Positions 53,582 through 62,955 of a DNA stretch of 64,000 bases are shown piece after piece. How positions within the stretch are numbered: position 1 is the stretch's first letter; each line of letters begins with the position of its first letter. The notes under the pieces were generated by a model that saw only the letters and a list, made by a program, of their open reading frames with translations, made no database searches and was not told where the DNA came from. The position numbers and the translations under genes are program-made. Origin of the DNA: Taklimakanibacter sp050251035 (GTDB lineage Bacteria; Pseudomonadota; Alphaproteobacteria; Rhizobiales; Aestuariivirgaceae). Location: positions 1 through 64,000 of the forward strand of contig JBFWNN010000003.1 in the NCBI GenBank assembly GCA_050251035.1, given 5' to 3'.

Positions 53582-56500
53582 ATGACCTTTCATCACGGCT
53601 TGAAGCTCAAGCATGCGAAGCTCGACGCGCTGGCGGCGCTCCGGGCGCCTGTCGCGGCCCTGCTCGGCGTCTCCGCCGCGGTCGCGGAGACCTTGAGCAA
53701 GCTCGGCATCAAGACGGTCTATGACCTCGCCGCCTCGCCGCTCTTCCGGGTCAGCGCCGAGCTCGTCGATGCCGCCGACGGCGCCGGCGACAGCGCCATG
53801 GCGCGGCTCGGGCGCGTGCCGGCCGAGATCGTCGATGCCGACGAGCCGGTGACGCCGGCGGCGCTCATCGACAAGGATGTCGGCGTCTTCCGCGACATCG
53901 GAACGGCGTTGGCCTCAGAGATCAAGACCAGGCTCGAGGTCGAGACCGCGGGCGAGCTCGGCCGCTGGCCGGCCTTCCGCGCCGCCAAGGCCATACTCGA
54001 CACCGCCATTCCGCCGCGCGCCGCAATCGACGACGAAGCGAGCGAGCTCGTGCCCAGGCTCGGCGAATATCCGACCGAGCGCCACTATTATAGAAGCATC
54101 GTCGTCGATCACGTGGTGCCCGGCCAGACGACCGACCTCGCCACCGCCGGCCCGGTCGATCTTGCGCCCGCGGTCGGCGCCGATTTCGGCTTCAAGGCGC
54201 CGGCGGTCGGCGCCATCATCACCTTCGCCCAGTCCTGGTTCGCGCAAGGCGTCACCCTCGGCAACCTGCTGCACAGCGTGGCGCTGGCGCCCGGCGAAAG
54301 CACGCGCATCGCGGTGGTCGACTGGTCGAGGCGCACCTCGGCCTCGGGCACCGAGGCGATCGGCGAGACGGAACGGCTCACCAATGCCAGCACCCACAGC
54401 CGCGCCATCAGCGAGGTGCAGGAGGCGGTGGCGACGGAAGTGCAGAGCGGCTTCTCCAAGAGCTCCGGCACGTCCAAGACCTATGCCGGCGGCGCCGGCC
54501 TCGGCGTCAGCATCGGCCCGGTGAGCTTCGGCGCCAGCGCGTCGGGCGCCAAGACCACGACCACCGCGGAAAGCTTCTCCTCCTCGGCGGGCGCCCGCAA
54601 CCTCTCGGCCTCGATGAGCCAGCGCGTCTCCGATTCGACCCAGCAGGCCGCCTCCTCGGTGCGCGAGCGGCGCGCCTCGATCGTCAAGGAAGTGGCGGAG
54701 AGCGAGCATGAGAGCGTCTCGACCCGCATCCTCGCCAATTACAACCACATGCATGCGCTCACCGTGCAGTATTTCGAGGTGATCGAGATCTACCGGGTGA
54801 TGGTGCAGGTGCAGCAGGTCGAGCGCTGCCTGTTCGTGCCGATGAAGCTCGTCGATTTCACCGATGCCGCCATCGAGCGCTTCCAGGCGGTGCTCGCCGA
54901 TGCGGCGCTGACCCGGCGCGCCTTCGAGCTCCTGAGCGCCGAGCGCGGCATGGTGCGCCTGCAGCCGGCCTTGCCGGTGCGCCGCATCAATGTGTTCGAT
55001 CATGTCGCGGCGCTCGACGGCCTGTCGGCCACCGCGTCGCTGCGGCGCCTGGCGCGCCGCGCCGGCGACGGAGCGAGCGCCGGAGCCGCCGGTGAGAGCG
55101 AGGCGGACATGCCGTCGCCGTCCGCCTCACCGGCGGCGACCGACGTCGCGGTCGTCGCGACGTCCGGGCTCAAAGCGTGGAGCGGCGAAGAGCTGGCGCG
55201 CGCCGCGCGCGTCACCATGTGCGGCGTGGTCCGGCCCAACAGCCCGGACCTGTTCCTGCCGGGCGAGGCCGAGCTCGTCGGCGTCACCTTCGCCCTCCAG
55301 CCCGAGGTCGGCACGCCGGCAGTGGCGCTCACGGCGCTGCAGGTCACGACCCATGCCGGGGCAGGGACCGCCTTCACCGCGACGAGCCCGGTCGACTGGC
55401 AGGCGCCGGTGCCGGTGCCCTTGCAGGAGATCGACCAGCTGCGCGTCTCGGCGGCGCTCACCACGCGCCAGCTCGGCCGCATGACGCTGCAATTCGTCTA
55501 TCGCGGCGCCCGGTTCCCGATCACTTTGCCGGTCGAGATCGGCATCCAGGCGGCGGGCCAGGTGCTCCTGCGCGCCGTGCCGCAGGAGACGGGCACCGAG
55601 CTCAGGCTGCATCTGCAGGAGAACCAGCTGCATTACAGCCAGGCCATCTGGCGCGCGCTCGATTCATCGACCGCCGCTTTGCTGCTGTCGGGCTTCAGCT
55701 TCGAGGGCATCCCGGTCGCCGACCTGATCGATCCCAATCCGGTGATGGTGGCCGGCAATTACCTGGTCTTCCGCATGCCGGCCTTCGTCGAGGCGCTGGG
55801 CGTGCCCGGCGGGCGCGAGGACGCCAACACGCCGCTCGCCAATGCCCGGCGCAGCTGGCAGGACTGGCTCGCAGAGCGCGGCCTGACGCTCGGCGCCGAA
55901 TCGGCCGCCGAGCAGCTGGTGCCGATCCCGACCGGCGGCGTCTTCGCCGAGGCGGTGCTCGGGCGCTCGAACTCGGCCGAGAAGCTCGACGCGACGCGCT
56001 TCTGGAACTGGCAGGATTCGCCCATTCCGCTGCAGCCGCCGGAGATCTCGGCGATCCAGATGGCGTCGCGCGCCCAGCCCATCGACGTCACCCCCGGACA
56101 ATTGGGCCAGCCGGTGCTCAACATCATGAATCCGACGACCCTGCCCGACCCGACCGGCCTCGGCGCCGCCTTCGGCGCGTTGCAGAACGGCAACATATTC
56201 CGCGACATGTCGGGGCTGGCGGCGACGGTCGGCCTCGCCGGCACCCTCTCCAACAACGCCACCAGCGCCAGCACCGAGGCCGGGCGCCAGGCGGCGGCCA
56301 ATCTGGCGGTCGCGGCGCAGAAGGACATCGAGAGCCAGCGCATCGCGGCGCAGGTCGCCATGGCGGCGATGGGCCTGCCCGGCGCCAATGCCGGCACGCC
56401 CAAGAACATCTCGGAAGGCGGTGCTTTGCTCAACACGGCGGCGGCCATGGACGCGAAAGCGGGCCAGGGCGGCGCCCTGGGTGGCGGCGACCTTTCGGGC

Positions 56501-57460
56501 GGCGGTTCGGGCGGCCCCATCATGGGTGGCGGCGGTGGCGGCTCGGGCGGCGGCTCATCCGGTGGCGGCGAGGTCATCGACGGGTCGTTCATGCCGGGCG
56601 TCGACGGATCCTTCGGCGGCACGAGCCGCGCCGACGACGTCCGCAACCGCATGACCTGGGGCAATCTCGGTTTGCCGGCGGGCAGTGTGGTGCTGGCGCA
56701 GCACAAGGGCGGCACGACGGGCACTCCGGGCACCGCGGCGGTCGTCTACGAGCTGTCCTTCTTCGGCAAATATCCCTATCCCTTCGCCTCGACGGCGGAC
56801 GAGGACACGGCGATGCAGAACAACCAGTGGTCGCCGTCCGAATTCGACATCGATCCCGTTGGCGAGGCCGTCACCTCGGCCACCGGCGGCGCCCACAAGC
56901 CCAAGTCCGGCATCACGCCCAATATCGGCGAGATCATCACTGGGCCCAATTATTTCGCCTATTTCAACAGCGGCGGGACGAACGTGCCGTCGGCGCGGGT
57001 CAAGCGCGTCAACCTGCTCGTCTATGCCGGCAGCAGCGTGATGGCGCTGGTGGGCAATGTGCAGACAACCGGCGGCATCACTCTGGGCCCCGTCTCGCCG
57101 GCCAACATGGCCGCGGAGGTGCTCAACACCACCTCGCTGAACAAGCTGCGCACCCTGGCGGCCGCCAAGAAGGAGCTGGCGCGGCTGAAGAAGGCCTGGG
57201 CGCCGGAAGCCGAGGTCTGGCTCTACAGCTCGGGCGGCGTCGCGGGTGATGCGCTGTGCAAGGCGCTGGCCAGGCTGCTCGGCGCCACGGTCAGGACCTT
57301 CGACGAGAAGTTCTTCGTCATCCCCGAGCTCGACCCGCAGACGCAGACCTTCAAGCGCGAGAAGGTCGGCTTGGGCTCCGACTTCGCCACCGCCAAGGCG
57401 AATGCGGTGCCTGATCTGAAGAGCCTCGATGGCTGGGCCACCCGGCGCTTCACGCCGTAA
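53582..57460 (+). CDS. Large protein of unknown function with Gly-rich linker
   Basis: This 1292-aa protein starts at ATG 53582 with TGGAGG upstream. It has no clear signal peptide. Residues 30-75 look like a helix-hairpin-helix (LSKLGIKTVYDLAASPLFRV). Residues 170-255 are well ordered (SIVVDHVVPGQTTD; LHSVALAPGESTRIAVVDWS). Residues 280-375 are Ser/Ala/Gly-rich (GGAGLGVSIGPVSFGASASG) and then coiled. A beta-rich middle follows. A Gly-rich linker at about 960-998 precedes a 290-residue C-terminal domain (AEVWLYSSGGVAGDALCKAL). No known domain was assigned. It is divergent from the SIS gene and convergent with the AraC gene. Confidence 0.7.
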   Translation: MTFHHGLKLKHAKLDALAALRAPVAALLGVSAAVAETLSKLGIKTVYDLAASPLFRVSAELVDAADGAGDSAMARLGRVPAEIVDADEPVTPAALIDKDVGVFRDIGTALASEIKTRLEVETAGELGRWPAFRAAKAILDTAIPPRAAIDDEASELVPRLGEYPTERHYYRSIVVDHVVPGQTTDLATAGPVDLAPAVGADFGFKAPAVGAIITFAQSWFAQGVTLGNLLHSVALAPGESTRIAVVDWSRRTSASGTEAIGETERLTNASTHSRAISEVQEAVATEVQSGFSKSSGTSKTYAGGAGLGVSIGPVSFGASASGAKTTTTAESFSSSAGARNLSASMSQRVSDSTQQAASSVRERRASIVKEVAESEHESVSTRILANYNHMHALTVQYFEVIEIYRVMVQVQQVERCLFVPMKLVDFTDAAIERFQAVLADAALTRRAFELLSAERGMVRLQPALPVRRINVFDHVAALDGLSATASLRRLARRAGDGASAGAAGESEADMPSPSASPAATDVAVVATSGLKAWSGEELARAARVTMCGVVRPNSPDLFLPGEAELVGVTFALQPEVGTPAVALTALQVTTHAGAGTAFTATSPVDWQAPVPVPLQEIDQLRVSAALTTRQLGRMTLQFVYRGARFPITLPVEIGIQAAGQVLLRAVPQETGTELRLHLQENQLHYSQAIWRALDSSTAALLLSGFSFEGIPVADLIDPNPVMVAGNYLVFRMPAFVEALGVPGGREDANTPLANARRSWQDWLAERGLTLGAESAAEQLVPIPTGGVFAEAVLGRSNSAEKLDATRFWNWQDSPIPLQPPEISAIQMASRAQPIDVTPGQLGQPVLNIMNPTTLPDPTGLGAAFGALQNGNIFRDMSGLAATVGLAGTLSNNATSASTEAGRQAAANLAVAAQKDIESQRIAAQVAMAAMGLPGANAGTPKNISEGGALLNTAAAMDAKAGQGGALGGGDLSGGGSGGPIMGGGGGGSGGGSSGGGEVIDGSFMPGVDGSFGGTSRADDVRNRMTWGNLGLPAGSVVLAQHKGGTTGTPGTAAVVYELSFFGKYPYPFASTADEDTAMQNNQWSPSEFDIDPVGEAVTSATGGAHKPKSGITPNIGEIITGPNYFAYFNSGGTNVPSARVKRVNLLVYAGSSVMALVGNVQTTGGITLGPVSPANMAAEVLNTTSLNKLRTLAAAKKELARLKKAWAPEAEVWLYSSGGVAGDALCKALARLLGATVRTFDEKFFVIPELDPQTQTFKREKVGLGSDFATAKANAVPDLKSLDGWATRRFTP

Positions 57461-57504
57461 GGATGAGTCTTGATACTCACCTTCCGCGTCCGTCCCTTCT
57501 TACT

Positions 57505-57531
57505 CCTTCCCCGCGCTGCACGCGGGGAAGG
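57505..57531. terminator. Hairpin after large gene
   Basis: An 11-bp stem (CCTTCCCCGCG and its complement) with a 5-nt loop lies 44 bp after the stop of the 1292-aa gene. It may terminate in both directions. It resembles the small hairpins that recur between genes here. Confidence 0.5.
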
Positions 57532-57602
57532 TGGACAAGGTGAATACGGCAGCGCTTGCTTGCGGGAGAGGCGGAAATTGGAACAAGCTCGTCGAGAGGC
57601 GA

Positions 57603-57659
57603 TCAGCTGCGCTTGCGCGCACTCTTCTTCTTCGCGGTCTTCGACGTCTTGCGTGCCAT
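57603..57659 (-). CDS. Possible 18-aa Lys/Arg-rich peptide
   Basis: An ATG at 57659 opens a frame reading MARKTSKTAKKKSARKRS and stops at 57603. It is almost entirely basic, like tails of nucleic-acid-binding proteins. There is no strong ribosome site and the short frame could be chance. Confidence 0.3.
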   Translation of the reverse strand: MARKTSKTAKKKSARKRS

Positions 57660-57732
57660 GATCCATCTCGCTCGGATTGTTGACGATCATGGCCAACGCG
57701 AGACGCGGCAATCAGGTTCCGCTTTGCGCCGG

Positions 57733-58728
57733 TCAGCCCGGAGCACCCTCGCCACGCCTATGCGGGCCGCCATTGCCGGAAGCCGCCTTGCGGAACTGCC
57801 CGGGCGCCATCGCGAACTCGCGCTTGAAGGCGCGGTTGAAGGCCGCCTCCGACTCATAGCCGACCTGCGTCGCCACCTGCAGCACCGGCTGGCGTGTGGT
57901 CTGCAGAAGCCTTGCCGCAAGCTGCAATCGCCAGCGCGCCAGGTAGGCCAAGGGCGACTCGCCGAGATAGAGCTGAAACCGCTGGGCCAGGACGGAGCGC
58001 GAGGCGCCGGCGGCTTCGGCAAGCTCGGACGTCGTCCAATGGTGGAAAGGCCGCGCATGGATGAGCGCGAGCGCGCCGCCGACCACCGTGTCCCTGGCGC
58101 CGGCGAGCCAGCCGGTCTGTTCGGCCGGCAGCTGCCCCATATAGCGCCGCAGGATCTCGACGAACAAAGCTTCCGCCATCTTGGACAGCAGGATGGATTG
58201 TCCCGGCCGTCCCGATGCCGATTCCGACACCAGATGCCGCACCGAATGCTCCAGCCACTCGCCCGCCGCGTCGCCGCGAATGCTGATCTTGATCATCGGC
58301 GGCAGCCCGGCGAGGAACAGCCGGTCGGCATGCCGCTCGCAGCCGAAATAGCCGCAGACGAAACGGGTCGTCTCGCCGCCGCCGCCGAGGCGCATGGTCG
58401 TCAGCTCGCCCGCCAGGAATTTGCCGAGCGTCGCGCCGCTGTCGATGAAGGCGCAGGGCGATCCGTTCGAGACCGTATGCGCATCGCCATGCGGGATGAC
58501 CAGGACATCGCCGGCTTCGACCGGGATCATCGCTTCGGGGAAGCCGACGATGGCCTTGCCCTCGGTCACCAGATGATAGCTGACCAGCCTTTCGGTTCCG
58601 GGCGCCAGCACATGCGCCACATCCTGGACATGCGGCACCCGGAAGCCCCACGGCGCCGTGCATTCGGCATGGTAGAAGATGGCGCCGGTCATGCGGACCG
58701 ACTTCAAGGCCTCGGAAAGCGCATCCAT
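57733..58728 (-). CDS. AraC-family regulator with cupin sensor
   Basis: This protein of about 331 aa has an N-terminal cupin of the AraC-binding type (PGTERLVSYHLVTEGKAIVGFPEAMIPVEAGDVLVIPHGDAHT). The C-terminal double HTH follows (WTTSELAEAAGASRSVLAQRFQLYLGESPLAYLARWRLQLAARLL; VLQVATQVGYESEAAFNRAFKREF). ATG at 58728 is preferred to TTG 58776. It is divergent from the FAD oxidoreductase gene 111 bp away, its likely target. Its ligand is not known; cupin_6-type sensors bind small organic molecules. Confidence 0.9.
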   Translation of the reverse strand: MDALSEALKSVRMTGAIFYHAECTAPWGFRVPHVQDVAHVLAPGTERLVSYHLVTEGKAIVGFPEAMIPVEAGDVLVIPHGDAHTVSNGSPCAFIDSGATLGKFLAGELTTMRLGGGGETTRFVCGYFGCERHADRLFLAGLPPMIKISIRGDAAGEWLEHSVRHLVSESASGRPGQSILLSKMAEALFVEILRRYMGQLPAEQTGWLAGARDTVVGGALALIHARPFHHWTTSELAEAAGASRSVLAQRFQLYLGESPLAYLARWRLQLAARLLQTTRQPVLQVATQVGYESEAAFNRAFKREFAMAPGQFRKAASGNGGPHRRGEGAPG

Positions 58729-58839
58729 CTCTTCCGATTCTCCAGCTCGCGGCAAAGAAACACGGAATTCCGGCAAAGTTTGGATCGCCGAACCGCGCTA
58801 GCCTCGCATTCACGAGAGGGCGCCGAAGCGAGGTGAAAC

Positions 58840-60042
58840 ATGACCAACGCATTTGACGCCATCGTCGTCGGCGCGCGCTGCGCCGGCTCGCCGACGGCCA
58901 TGCTGCTGGCGCGCCAGGGATATAGGGTCCTGGCCGTCGACCGCGCCACCTTTCCAAGCGACACGGTGTCCACCCACATGGTGCATCCGCTGGCGGTCCG
59001 GTCTTTGGCGGACTGGGGCCTCCTTCCAAGCCTGGCGCGATCGGGATGTCCGCCGATCGACACCTACAGCTATGATTTCGGGCCCTTCACCATCGCGGGG
59101 GCTCCGGGAACGCAAGACGCGCCGGTCGCCTACTGCCCGCGCCGGACCGTGCTCGACAAGATTCTGGTGGACGCGGCGGTCGCGGCGGGCGTCGAGCTGC
59201 GCGAAGGCTTCACGGTCGACGAGATCGTGTTCGAAGATGGCCGCGCGGTCGGCATCAAAGGCCACGCGCGCGGCATGGCGCCCGTCATCGAGACGGCGAA
59301 GATCGTCGTCGGCGCCGACGGCAGGGGATCCTGCCTCGCCGAAGCCGTGCGGCCTGAGACCTATGACGAGAAGCCGCCGCTGCTCGTCGCCTATTATGCC
59401 TATTGGAGCGGGCTTCCCATGGGCGGCCGGTTCGAAACCTATATCCGCGAACGACGTGGCTTTGCCGTGGCTCCCACCCATGACGATCTGACCATGGTCA
59501 TCGTCGGATGGCCTCATGCCGAATTCGCCGCGAACAAGGCGGACATCGAAGGCAACTATCTGAAGACGATCGCGATGGCGGAGACTTTCGCGGATCGCCT
59601 GCAGGGTGCCAGGCGGGTGACGCGCTTTGCCGGCGCCGCGGTGCCGAACTATTTCCGCAAGCCCTACGGGCGGGGCTGGGCGCTGGTCGGCGATGCCGGC
59701 TACAACCGGGACTTCATAACCGGACAAGGGATACAGGATGCGTTCCGCGATGCCGGACTCTGCGCGGCGGCCCTCGCTGCAGCCTTCAGCGGCAGACGAT
59801 CCTTCGACGAGGCGATGGCGGATTACCGGCGCCGGCGCGACGCGCAGGTCAGTTCGATGTATGACTTCACCTGCGCGCTCGCGACCCTGGAGCCGCCGCC
59901 TCCGGACATGCAGAGACTCTTTCATGCCGTTCACGGCAATCGTCATGCGATGGACAGGTTTGCGCAGATGAATGCCGGAACCATTCGGCCTGCGGAATTT
60001 TTCGCGCCTGAAAGCGTCGCGGCGATCCTGGCTGCCGCGTGA
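58840..60042 (+). CDS. FAD-dependent oxidoreductase (monooxygenase/geranylgeranyl-reductase-like)
   Basis: This 400-aa protein has the N-terminal GxGxxG-like FAD dinucleotide motif VVGARCAGSPTAMLLARQGYRVLAVDRA, the second FAD motif KIVVGADGRGSCLAEAV and a GD motif GWALVGDAGYNRDFITGQG. The middle contains RRTVLDKILVDAAVAAGVELREGF, typical of class-A flavoprotein monooxygenases. GAGGTG precedes the ATG. The divergent AraC gene suggests inducible catabolism of an aromatic or similar compound; the substrate is not determined. Confidence 0.88.
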   Translation: MTNAFDAIVVGARCAGSPTAMLLARQGYRVLAVDRATFPSDTVSTHMVHPLAVRSLADWGLLPSLARSGCPPIDTYSYDFGPFTIAGAPGTQDAPVAYCPRRTVLDKILVDAAVAAGVELREGFTVDEIVFEDGRAVGIKGHARGMAPVIETAKIVVGADGRGSCLAEAVRPETYDEKPPLLVAYYAYWSGLPMGGRFETYIRERRGFAVAPTHDDLTMVIVGWPHAEFAANKADIEGNYLKTIAMAETFADRLQGARRVTRFAGAAVPNYFRKPYGRGWALVGDAGYNRDFITGQGIQDAFRDAGLCAAALAAAFSGRRSFDEAMADYRRRRDAQVSSMYDFTCALATLEPPPPDMQRLFHAVHGNRHAMDRFAQMNAGTIRPAEFFAPESVAAILAAA

Positions 60043-60110
60043 TCAGGAGTCGAAGGCAGGGCCGCAATTCTGTAGAATGGCGGGATCGAAAGTTCCAAGG
60101 ATGCGCAATC

Positions 60111-60716
60111 ATGACCATTGATCGCCGGCGTCTGCTGCAAGTATTTACGGCGGGCGCGATGTCTTCTGCCATGCCGCCCGCCTTCGCGGCCGACGCCGCC
60201 ATCGGCACGGTGTCCGAGATCGTGGGCGAGGTCGTGGCCGAGCTCAATGCCAGGCGCCGTGACCTCAAGCGCAAATCGCCCATCTTTCTCAACGAGACCT
60301 TGCGGACGGCGGCGCAATCGCGGCTTCGCGCCGTGCTGGCGCGCAAGACAAGCCTGCGGCTGGGCGCGAAGACCACCGTCCGCATCGATCGCTTCATCGT
60401 CGATCGGGGCGGCGAGCTTGTCCTCGACAGCGGCGCGCTGCTGATCGACACCAGGGGCAAGTTGCTGAAGAGTCTCGAAGTCGAGAGTCCGTTCGCGCTC
60501 ATCGCCGTGCGCGGCACGCGCTTCTTCGCCGGCCCCATTGACGGCATATTCGGCGTGTTCGTCGCCAGGGGTGCTGTCGATGTCACCGGCGGCGGCACGA
60601 CGGTCAGGCTCAGCCAGGGCGAAGGCACGGACATTGCACGTCCCGGTGCCGCGCCCGGTCCCGTGAAATCATGGGGCGCGCCCAAGATCGCCAAGGCCAT
60701 GGCTCTGGTGCAGTAG
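60111..60716 (+). CDS. FecR-domain protein
   Basis: This protein of about 201 aa has a Tat-type signal (DRRRLLQVFTAGAMSSAM) and a FecR-like domain: VSEIVGEVVAELNARRRDL, LRTAAQSRLRAVLARKTSLRLGAKTTVRIDRF, LDSGALLIDTRG, FALIAVRGTRFFAGPIDGIFGVFVARGAVDV. These repeats are shared with the periplasmic FecR domains linked to CHASE2-cyclase systems. ATG at 60111 gives the signal at the start. It is convergent with the CHASE2-cyclase gene, 80 bp apart. Confidence 0.86.
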   Translation: MTIDRRRLLQVFTAGAMSSAMPPAFAADAAIGTVSEIVGEVVAELNARRRDLKRKSPIFLNETLRTAAQSRLRAVLARKTSLRLGAKTTVRIDRFIVDRGGELVLDSGALLIDTRGKLLKSLEVESPFALIAVRGTRFFAGPIDGIFGVFVARGAVDVTGGGTTVRLSQGEGTDIARPGAAPGPVKSWGAPKIAKAMALVQ

Positions 60717-60796
60717 GACCGGTTCGTCATGGCCGGCTGACCGGTGTCCACCCATCCGCCCGACGATGGCCGGGGTTTGGCGAGCTGGATGCCCGT

Positions 60797-62731
60797 TCAA
60801 GCGCCGCCATGGCGGGATGAGACGCCCTGCCGTGATGCAACCCCTTCCGGCTCGAATACTTCGACCGGTTCTTCGACACCGCCGATCGCGATCTTGCCAT
60901 GGCTGCGCAAGGCAACTCGCCCGGCAAGCTGCGCGGCCGTGCCCGGGCCGAGCAGGATCGATGAGCCGAGACGCTTGTTCGCCTCGTCGAGCCGTGAGGC
61001 CAGGTTCACCGCCGACCCATAAGCCGTGTAATCACGCCGTGATCCGCGCCCGACATCGCCGAGCACGGCCGGTCCCGTCTCGATGCCGATGCGGGTGCGT
61101 CCGAGTTGCGCCGCCGCCAGAGCGGGTGCGCGCCGCAGCGTCTCGGTCGCCTCGATGATGGCGCAAGCGCAGGTCACGGCCTTCTCGGCATGGTCCGGCA
61201 AGTCCAGGGGTGCGTTGAAGAAGGCATGCAGCGCATCGCCGACGATCTTGTCCACCATGCCGCCGTGACTCACGATGATTCCTGCAACCGTGTCGATATA
61301 GCGGTCGAGGATGGAAATGGTCGCCTCCGCGCCCACCCGCTCGGTAAGCGCGGTAAAGCCTTCGATATCGGTGAACAGAGCGGTGATCATCCGCTTCTCA
61401 CCCGCGAATCCGATCTCCTTCGGATTCTCGACGATGCGGCGGATGATTTCCGGCGGCAGATGGAAGGCGAAGCGCCGTTCTATCGCCAGCCTCTGGCGAT
61501 AGGTTTGGGCGAACTGGGTGAGGGCTGCGCCCTGGAAGGCGATCAGGGCGATGAGCGCGGGAACAAGCGGATCGGTGAGGAGGAGCGAGTTCGTGCTGAG
61601 CCTGATCGCGCCAAGCGCCCACGCGGCGCAGAGCGCCAGAACCGCGATCGCCGCGCGCCCTGGCGAAAGGATGATGACCGCGAGTATCCCGACGAGACCG
61701 AGAAGCGTTCCGGCCGTGGCCTCAGCCCAGATCATCGATCTGGGTCTGAAGGGGATATGGCCGCTGAAGATCTGTTCGACCGCTTCCGCCTCGATTTCGA
61801 CGGAGGGCATGAACGGATCGGCCGGCGTCAGGCGCAGCCCGCCGGCCTCCGGCGCGCTGGCGCCCAGCATCACGATCTTCCCCGCCAGCCTTTGCGGGGC
61901 GATGCCGCCCGACAGCAGGATTTCGGCCGGCAATGTTCGCGCCTCGCGACTGCTCTTCGTCGTGAAATGGAGCCGCATCGTTCCGTCGGAAGGAAGCGGC
62001 ACGGAACGTCCGCCGATGCGAAGGACCTGCGGCGGGGCGGAAGCGATCAAGGTGCTGCCGCCTTCCGCTGCGCGCAGCGTTTCCACGGCAAAGCCGGCGA
62101 AGAGTGAATTCGCTCCCGCGGCGAGCAGGTACACGGACCGGACGGGCTGGCCCTCGGCGGCCGGCAGCGAAATCACGCCCAGCCCCTTGGCATGGGCAGC
62201 GATCGCGGGCGCCGGCAGCACGACACCGGGCATCTGCAGCAGGTCCGGCACATCAACTTCGCCCTGGGTGGCGACCGGCGTCGGCGAGCTTGTGACGACA
62301 TCTTGATTGGGTGACGGATCGAGCACCATGGCAAGGACGGTCGGCGCGCGGGCAATGGCTTCTGCGAGACGTTCATCCGCCCGAGCCGCTTCGGGCGGCT
62401 CGCGTGGCGAAAGCAGGATATTGATGGCGAGCGCCGCAGGCTTGGCATCGGCGATCCGCGCGATCAGCTCCGCCAGCCGATCGCGCGGCCAGGGCCAGGG
62501 TCCGAGGGCCTCGAGCGCGTCCCGGCCGATGTCGATGACAACCACCGGGCTCTCCGCATTGGGGCGCGGCGACCAGAGAAGCAGCCGGTCGAAGACGTCC
62601 TCGCGCAGGTTGCGCACAGCCTTGCCGGGATCGAGAAGTGTCACGGCGAGCGCCACGACGAGAGAGAGGCCGCCCACCAAAGCGACAAGACGGGCGCTCG
62701 ATCCTATCGGTCTCATGCCACGGGCCTTCAT
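60797..62731 (-). CDS. CHASE2-domain adenylate/guanylate cyclase
   Basis: This protein of about 644 aa has an N-terminal TM, an extracytoplasmic CHASE2 domain (about 40-340: VVVIDIGRDALEALGPWPWPRDRLAELIARIADA; SVEIEAEAVEQIFSGHIPFRP), three or more TM helices (GTLLGLVGILAVIILSPG and neighbours) and a class-III cyclase domain. The last begins MITALFTDIEGFTALTERVG with metal Asp residues, then HGGMVDKIVGDALHAFFNAP, GIETGPAVLGDVG and YTAYGSAVNLASRL. Product could be cAMP or cGMP. FecR-linked CHASE2 cyclases are a known pairing. Confidence 0.9.
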   Translation of the reverse strand: MKARGMRPIGSSARLVALVGGLSLVVALAVTLLDPGKAVRNLREDVFDRLLLWSPRPNAESPVVVIDIGRDALEALGPWPWPRDRLAELIARIADAKPAALAINILLSPREPPEAARADERLAEAIARAPTVLAMVLDPSPNQDVVTSSPTPVATQGEVDVPDLLQMPGVVLPAPAIAAHAKGLGVISLPAAEGQPVRSVYLLAAGANSLFAGFAVETLRAAEGGSTLIASAPPQVLRIGGRSVPLPSDGTMRLHFTTKSSREARTLPAEILLSGGIAPQRLAGKIVMLGASAPEAGGLRLTPADPFMPSVEIEAEAVEQIFSGHIPFRPRSMIWAEATAGTLLGLVGILAVIILSPGRAAIAVLALCAAWALGAIRLSTNSLLLTDPLVPALIALIAFQGAALTQFAQTYRQRLAIERRFAFHLPPEIIRRIVENPKEIGFAGEKRMITALFTDIEGFTALTERVGAEATISILDRYIDTVAGIIVSHGGMVDKIVGDALHAFFNAPLDLPDHAEKAVTCACAIIEATETLRRAPALAAAQLGRTRIGIETGPAVLGDVGRGSRRDYTAYGSAVNLASRLDEANKRLGSSILLGPGTAAQLAGRVALRSHGKIAIGGVEEPVEVFEPEGVASRQGVSSRHGGA

Positions 62732-62955
62732 CCGCTGGATCACGATGAGCTTGGATTGAATCAATCCAAACTCATGAACATGATCGATTCCCATGTTGGC
62801 GCGGGATTCTTGCGAAAAACCGGACACGGGTTTCCGAAAGGATCATGCGCGGACAACAGGATAAAGCGTGATGGCGGTTCGATGCAAAGTCATCGTGCTT
62901 TGGTGCGGCGACCAGGATGCCGGCGTCCGCGGTGAAGGTAAAGCGGCACGCCTCA

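Noticed and set aside
57223..57711. 162-aa minus-strand frame after the large gene
   Set aside because: Low-complexity, covers the tail of the 1292-aa gene and the hairpin; no support for coding.
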